DNA from: Arcanobacterium_A hippocoleae_A
GTDB taxonomy: Bacteria; Actinomycetota; Actinomycetes; Actinomycetales; Actinomycetaceae
Reading direction: 5' to 3' (one strand)
NCBI GenBank assembly: GCA_040360365.1
Contig: CP136412.1
DNA: 64,000 nucleotides
The first letter of the stretch is position 1. Every line of letters begins with the position of its first letter. A program made the position numbers and the translations under genes. Below are positions 58,653 through 64,000 of this stretch, one piece after another. The notes below the pieces were generated by a model. That model made no database searches. It saw nothing but the letters and a program-made list of their open reading frames with translations, and had not been told where the DNA came from.

Positions 58653-61600
58653 ATGAGAACGAAAATGCGGGGGTGTATTTCCTCGCTGCTGACCGCTGCG
58701 CTTGCTCTCGGTTTCGGGATACAGCTGCAGCAGCCTGCCTATGCTGATGAGACGCCGGCAGGATATCGGAATGTTGCATTAAATGCAGCAGTTACGGGAA
58801 CATCGCCAAACTCAGATACTTCAGCTGAAAGCGTTACAAACGGGAAGACGGATTCCCTTGCCGCGTCGGAATATTTTGAAATTGGTACGGAAGCAGCAAG
58901 CAGCGAACATCCGCAGTATGTGCAGGTAAATCTGGCAGCTGCTGCCAACATCGACAAAATTAAGATGTGGCGTTACTACCAGGATCGCCGTCAATATAAG
59001 AACACCGTGATACTTGTATCAGAAGATGATAAATTCGACAAGAGCGACGTTGTTTATAATGCCGACGGTGACGATCTGTTTGGATTCGGTAGCGGAAGCG
59101 AAAAATACTACGACGAAACAAATGCTGGGCACGAGTTTAAGTTTAACGCGAGAAAAGCACGCTATATTCGCGTTTACAACAATGGCAACTCGAAATATTC
59201 CAATGGCGGGCACTACGTCGAAATAGAAGCCTGGGGTACGCTTGAGCAAGAGCCGGCGGAAACGCCGGCTGCGATGCCGCATAGCAGCACAACTTTGGAA
59301 ATTCCGACTTTTGAAGCGGATGGAAAGCTGCCAAACAGCGCCACACATCCTGATATCTTAAAGTTTGCTGAACCCTGGGCCGGATACGAGTACTGGATGA
59401 TTCTCACCCCGAATCAGACCGGAAATTCACAGTACGAAAATCCAAGCCTGGCTGCATCGCACGACGGAAAAACATGGAAAGTTCCGGAAGGGATCACAAA
59501 TCCAATTACCGGGCCGAAAGAAGAACCGAAACCCACCTATAATTGCGATACCGATTTAGTGTATGCGGAAGAAGAGGATGCGCTCTACGTTTACTATGTG
59601 TGGACTGACGACGATAAAAAATCCCCGGGAGACCCGGGTTTTACGCCGTCCGAAGTGCGCTTAATTAAGATTACCCACGAGGGAAACAAGCTAAACGTCG
59701 GTAAAATCCAGACACTGTTCAAGACCGAATATCATTTTGACCTATTCTCTCCAGCAGTAGTCCGCAATGGCGATAAGTGGCTGATGTATTCGGTAGACAC
59801 TCAAGACGGCGGATGGAACAATCAAAACAACTTTGTCGAACTGCGTACATCTTCCGACGGTATTCACTGGTCAAATGCAGTTTCGCTGCAGAATACTTTC
59901 GACCAGCCCGGATATCAGCCCTGGCATATCGACGTGAAATATATTCCGGAGAAAAGTGAATACTGGGCATTCTATCCGGCATATAAAGATGGAACAGGAT
60001 CGAATGCGACATCTTTCTTCTTCGCAAAATCGAAAGACGGATTGCATTGGCAGACATATGAAAAACCGGTACTGGAACCGAAAGCGGGCACTTGGTATGA
60101 CAAGTTCATTTACCGCTCCACATTCCTTTACGATGCCGCGAGCGATAAAATCTCACTATGGTACTCCGCGGGAGAAAAAGATAACCGCTGGGGGATTGCC
60201 TACACTGAGAACACCTACACGAATATGGAGAAAGCACTCGGAAACATTGCATTTGCGAAACCGGATGCAGAGATTTCCATGCCTGCAGCGCCGAAACCTG
60301 GCGCAGAACCAGAGCAGAGCGAACGGATGAACCTTGCGCTGAATAAGCCTGTGACCGGCGTGGCTGCAAACAATCAGACCGCTCCAAGCAGCGTAACCGA
60401 CGGTGTGTTTGACTTCGCCGATAAAAATCCGACCCCGAACGATTACTACGAAATCGGTGCAGGAAAAGATCAGACCAAGACAGACCCGTACTATGTGCAG
60501 GTAGATCTTGGTGCCGTCGGTACTATCGACGAGGTTGATCTCTGGCGGTATTACAATCCGAGTGATCACCGCACCTATCATGACACGATTATTTTTATAT
60601 CTGAGGACAAAGGCGGCTTCTTCAAGGCAGAAAACGTGATTTACAATTCCGATGAAAGTAATTTCTTCGGATTAGGCAAGGGAACTGCGAAAGAGTATCA
60701 GGAGTCAGTTGCCGGCCTGAAAGTGAAACTGGAGGCTCCGAAGAAAGGACGTTACATTACCGTCGTTAATAATGGACACACCATGTATGACGGTAAAGGC
60801 GGGCATTACGTAGAAATTCAGGCGTGGGGGACAGTTCCGAAAGCTGCGGAAGAAGAGCCGAAACCTGTGCCGGCGAAGCGGATTACCGTCGATAATGAAC
60901 ATCCGCTTTTAATCATTCCAGTGTACGTTGAACACTACAGCGCAGCAGAAACCAAAATGGACTGGGAGAACACGCTCGAAGGAATGTGGAATAACGTTCC
61001 CGATGATGTGAAGCCCTATGCTTTAATGGAGATTCACTGCGGATCGAAATTCGGTACCGCCAGCGGCTGGCAGGGAAATAAGCCGGAAGAGCTGAAAGAC
61101 TTTTATGAGCAACAGCTGAAGATTGCTGATGAAAAGAATATTCCAGTGACTATCGTGGTGGGTACCTCCGGTAATCAGCCGCAATGGTCGGCAACAGGTA
61201 CATTGACCAACGAATGGCTTACCGATGTTGCGCAAAAGCATGATTCGTTAAAAGCCTTTTTGATTACCGAAAATTACTGGACTACCTATATGAATGTGGC
61301 TAACCGCGCAGCAGATATTTTGCGGATTGCGCACGAAAACGGCTTGCACCTAATCTGGAGCGAGCATAAAGCCGCAGTGATGGAAGAAATTCTCAGGCTC
61401 CCAGCATTCAAAGCAAGCCTGGATAAATACGGCGAGAGCATGATTTTTACCTGGAAGAACACGCCGCGTGAAGATACTGGAAAGACTGCGAGCTATTTCC
61501 AAGGGCTCTGGCTCAACAATAATATCGCCGCCTGGGGCGGATTGAGCGATACCTGGGTCTGGTTTGAGAAGAGTTTCTGGAAGCCTTTTGCCGGAGTTAA

Positions 61601-64000
61601 TCAACTAGTTCGCCACATGAATCGCGGTGAAGAATGCCGTGCCGTCGTGAGTGAACCGGAAGCCTTAATCGGTATTCAAATGCTCAGTATCTACAACAAC
61701 GGCGGTGTAGTATACAACTTCGAACACCCAGCATATGTGTATGCTGCAAAAGATCAGCCAACCCACGTTTTCAACAACGAAGTGCTGGAAGTATTCCGCC
61801 ATGCGATTAAACATCCGGCACCGGCAAAAGAAGCTCTCCTGGAGAAAACAAAAGCCGTCGTACACGGAGACATCTCCCGAATTCCGCTGCACCATGGGCT
61901 AAACATGGACGACGAATCGCTCTTTACCTACAGCACTGGACGCTACGGGCTGATTCCAGCGGTCCCGCAAAATTTCGTGCTGCGCAATCCGGTAAAAGCT
62001 AAAGAATTGCCGGTATCGGAAATTACTGATAACAGCGCGCGGATTCAAAAGTTCAACGAACTATACCCCGAAACCTACACCGGTAATGCCTATGCGGAAA
62101 AGGTGAACAATACGTGGGTGCTCTACAACAGTATCGTCAACGGAGATGCAGCCAGCAATAAGCCGCAGAATGCAAAAATTGACGCCGGCGGCATTATGGT
62201 TGACGTGACAATGCAGCCGCATACATTTACTTATCTGGATAAAATCGACGGCGGTATTGAGGTTTACCTGAATAACTACCGTGCAGACAAGTCGGAAATC
62301 TGGGAAAATTACGGACCGGACGTTCAGCCGTGGAACTCCGATACCGACACAAAGATGGACGACTGGCTGGCAAATAAGTATATTCCGAATCCGCAAGATG
62401 ACGTGATGCGCGATACCGTTTATGTTCTTGAAAATATTACGGAAAAACCGGAAGTGAAAATTGTTTCCGGTTTGAAAAATCAATACAAAGAACCGACAGT
62501 TGCTTTCGACGCTGCCGCAAAACGCGCCACCGTCACCATCCCGGCAAACGGATATGTGACATTCCAGATTCTCGCCGATGTCAGCAGCACTGCATGGGAA
62601 AAGTTTCTCCATTTAGCGGTGCCGTAACCTATGAACACGGGTGGACAGAAGCCCCTGGAGACGATGTTTACGCAAACACTGCAGGCAGCAAAGCCAAAAT
62701 CGTCTTTTACGGAACCGGTATTCGGTACATCAGCCAAAAAGACACCAACTTCGGGAAAGGCATTATCTATCTTGACGGTAAGAAAGTGAAAGAATTTAAT
62801 GCACACGGACCTGCTGAACGTAACGTAACAATATATGAGGCAACAGGTTTAACCGAGACAGTGCACACCTTAACTGTTGAACCGGCTGGTGACGGAACAG
62901 TAGACGTTATTGCCTTTGAAGTACAGTACGACAAGAGCAAGAAGATCCCGGTAAGCAGGATTAACGTAAATGCAGAATCGCTGCAGATGAACATCGGGGC
63001 AGCAGAAAAGCTCAGCGCTGCAATCGAGCCGTACAATGCTGCCAATAAAAATGTTACATGGTCCAGTGAAGACGAAACCGTCGCAAAAGTCAATGCCGCA
63101 GGCGAAGTAAACGCGCTGAAAGCAGGAACAACGAACATCATTGCTGCGCTGGATTCCCAGACAGTGAAAATTCCCGTCACAGTGGAAGAATTAGTTACCG
63201 CACCAATGCGGAAGACCGTAAATAACGCGCACCCGCTCTTTATTCACGGCCTATACCGACAAGGAAACCAGAATTTGCCAGGACCGCTGCAAGGCGGAAA
63301 AGATATTCAAGGATTCTGGGACAGTCTGGTGAATGGCGATCCGAATGGTTATAAACTTCCAGCCGGAATGTTAGAAAATCAGGCAATCGTAATTCATCCA
63401 TCCGGAAACGTTAACGGTGACGAACAGACTCGGGCATGGGTTGAGGAACGGATTCAGCAGACGAAAAAGACAAGATCCCATTCCTGGTGATGATTTCAAA
63501 CTCCGGTACGACTATTCCGCCGTCGAAAGAATGGATTGAATCTCTGTACAAAACATACCCGAATATGATTGGTGTGTTTATGTCGGAAAATCATAATTTC
63601 ACCGGAAATCTCGCGCAAACCCGCAGCAAATGGATGAGTGAACAGCTGCAGTTGGCGGCAAAATACGGCGGATACGTTGTATATTGCGAAATGAACGACA
63701 ACGGCGACTTCATGGAGAAAGTACTGCGCGAGCCAATTGCACTCAATAGCCTGAAACAGTACAAAGACAACTTCATCCTGCTTGCGAAAACCACCAGCGC
63801 CTGGAGTAAAGTCTCATACAACAGTCATGAAAGTGTGACTGCAGGCGCATGGCTCAGCGATATCGCCGGCAACTGGGGAAGCCTGATTGACACGTGGATG
63901 TGGCAGATTGAAGGATACGGTCCGCTGTGGGGTAAAGATACCTTTGACACATTCGGCGGTCCGGAAGAATGCCGCGGACCGGTAACATTCCCGGAGCTAT
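58653..64000 (+). CDS. Giant secreted multidomain GH98 protein (3' end outside window; two apparent 1-nt deletions)
   Basis: At least 1,780 residues. AAAGGAG precedes the ATG; the signal peptide ends PAYA (residue 31). Domain order: a discoidin/F5-8C-like module (about 36-195); a beta-propeller-like region (about 205-540; HPDILKF, ENPSLAASHDGKTW, FSPAVVRNGDKWLMY, WHIDVKYIPEKSEYWAFY); a second discoidin-like module (about 555-745); GH98 catalytic barrel (about 748-1090), with the acid candidate in AFLITENYW; GH98 C-terminal domain; a further carbohydrate-binding-like module (62610-62945); a BIG2 domain (62950-63190); and a second GH98 catalytic module (from 63226, SENHNF near 63586) that runs off the window. 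Breaks near 62600 and 63460 are mended by one base each. GH98 enzymes are endo-beta-galactosidases of blood-group and Lewis glycans. Confidence 0.87.

Overview
The window reads as one continuous stretch of an actinobacterial chromosome, probably a mucosa-associated relative of the Actinomycetaceae. The call rests on an actinobacterial-looking housekeeping order (smc-ftsY-ffh, rpsP-khpA-rimM-trmD-rplS-lepB-rnhB-DUF2469-yraN-comM-dprA-xerC, rpsB-tsf), on DUF2469 and DUF3159 genes, on sortase-C pili, and on a host-glycan locus. Base composition looks close to 50 % GC, low for the phylum. Genus is not established.

Layout. 1-6.7 kb: end of smc, a membrane protein, ftsY, ffh and an amidohydrolase. 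7-12 kb: CDF metal exporter, a TrpXYZ-type ABC transporter behind a tryptophan-rich leader peptide and terminator, and a holin-like membrane protein. 12.4-27.1 kb: ribosome, RNA-modification, secretion and DNA-processing genes. 27.9-33.7 kb: an accessory stretch with DUF817, an unrecognised coupled gene pair, an alpha/beta hydrolase and a broken ABC permease. 34-41.5 kb: a complete sortase-assembled pilus locus. 42-43.6 kb: DUF3159 and a flavodoxin. 44.3-64 kb: a fucose and blood-group-type glycan locus (fucU, fucI, fucK, fucA, LacI regulator, CUT1 importer, GH29 fucosidase, GH65 phosphorylase, HAD phosphatase and a giant secreted GH98 protein that runs off the window).

How the last locus probably works. 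The secreted GH98 protein would cut fucosylated oligosaccharides from mucin or blood-group glycans. The importer brings them in. The cytoplasmic GH29 removes fucose, GH65 plus the HAD enzyme would process the remaining alpha-linked disaccharide, and FucU-FucI-FucK-FucA take fucose to dihydroxyacetone phosphate and lactaldehyde. LacI-type palindromes sit in front of fucI and of the importer.

Two signals run through the whole window. First, many genes, including essential ones (ftsY, ffh, trmD), are interrupted by frameshifts. Every one I could resolve is repaired by adding a single base, often in a homopolymer, so they look like deletion-type sequencing or assembly errors; I give repaired gene spans. 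Second, four intergenic loci carry arrays of a roughly 31-bp repeat. Three of them are large dyads with a conserved hairpin core, and I know of no described element that matches.
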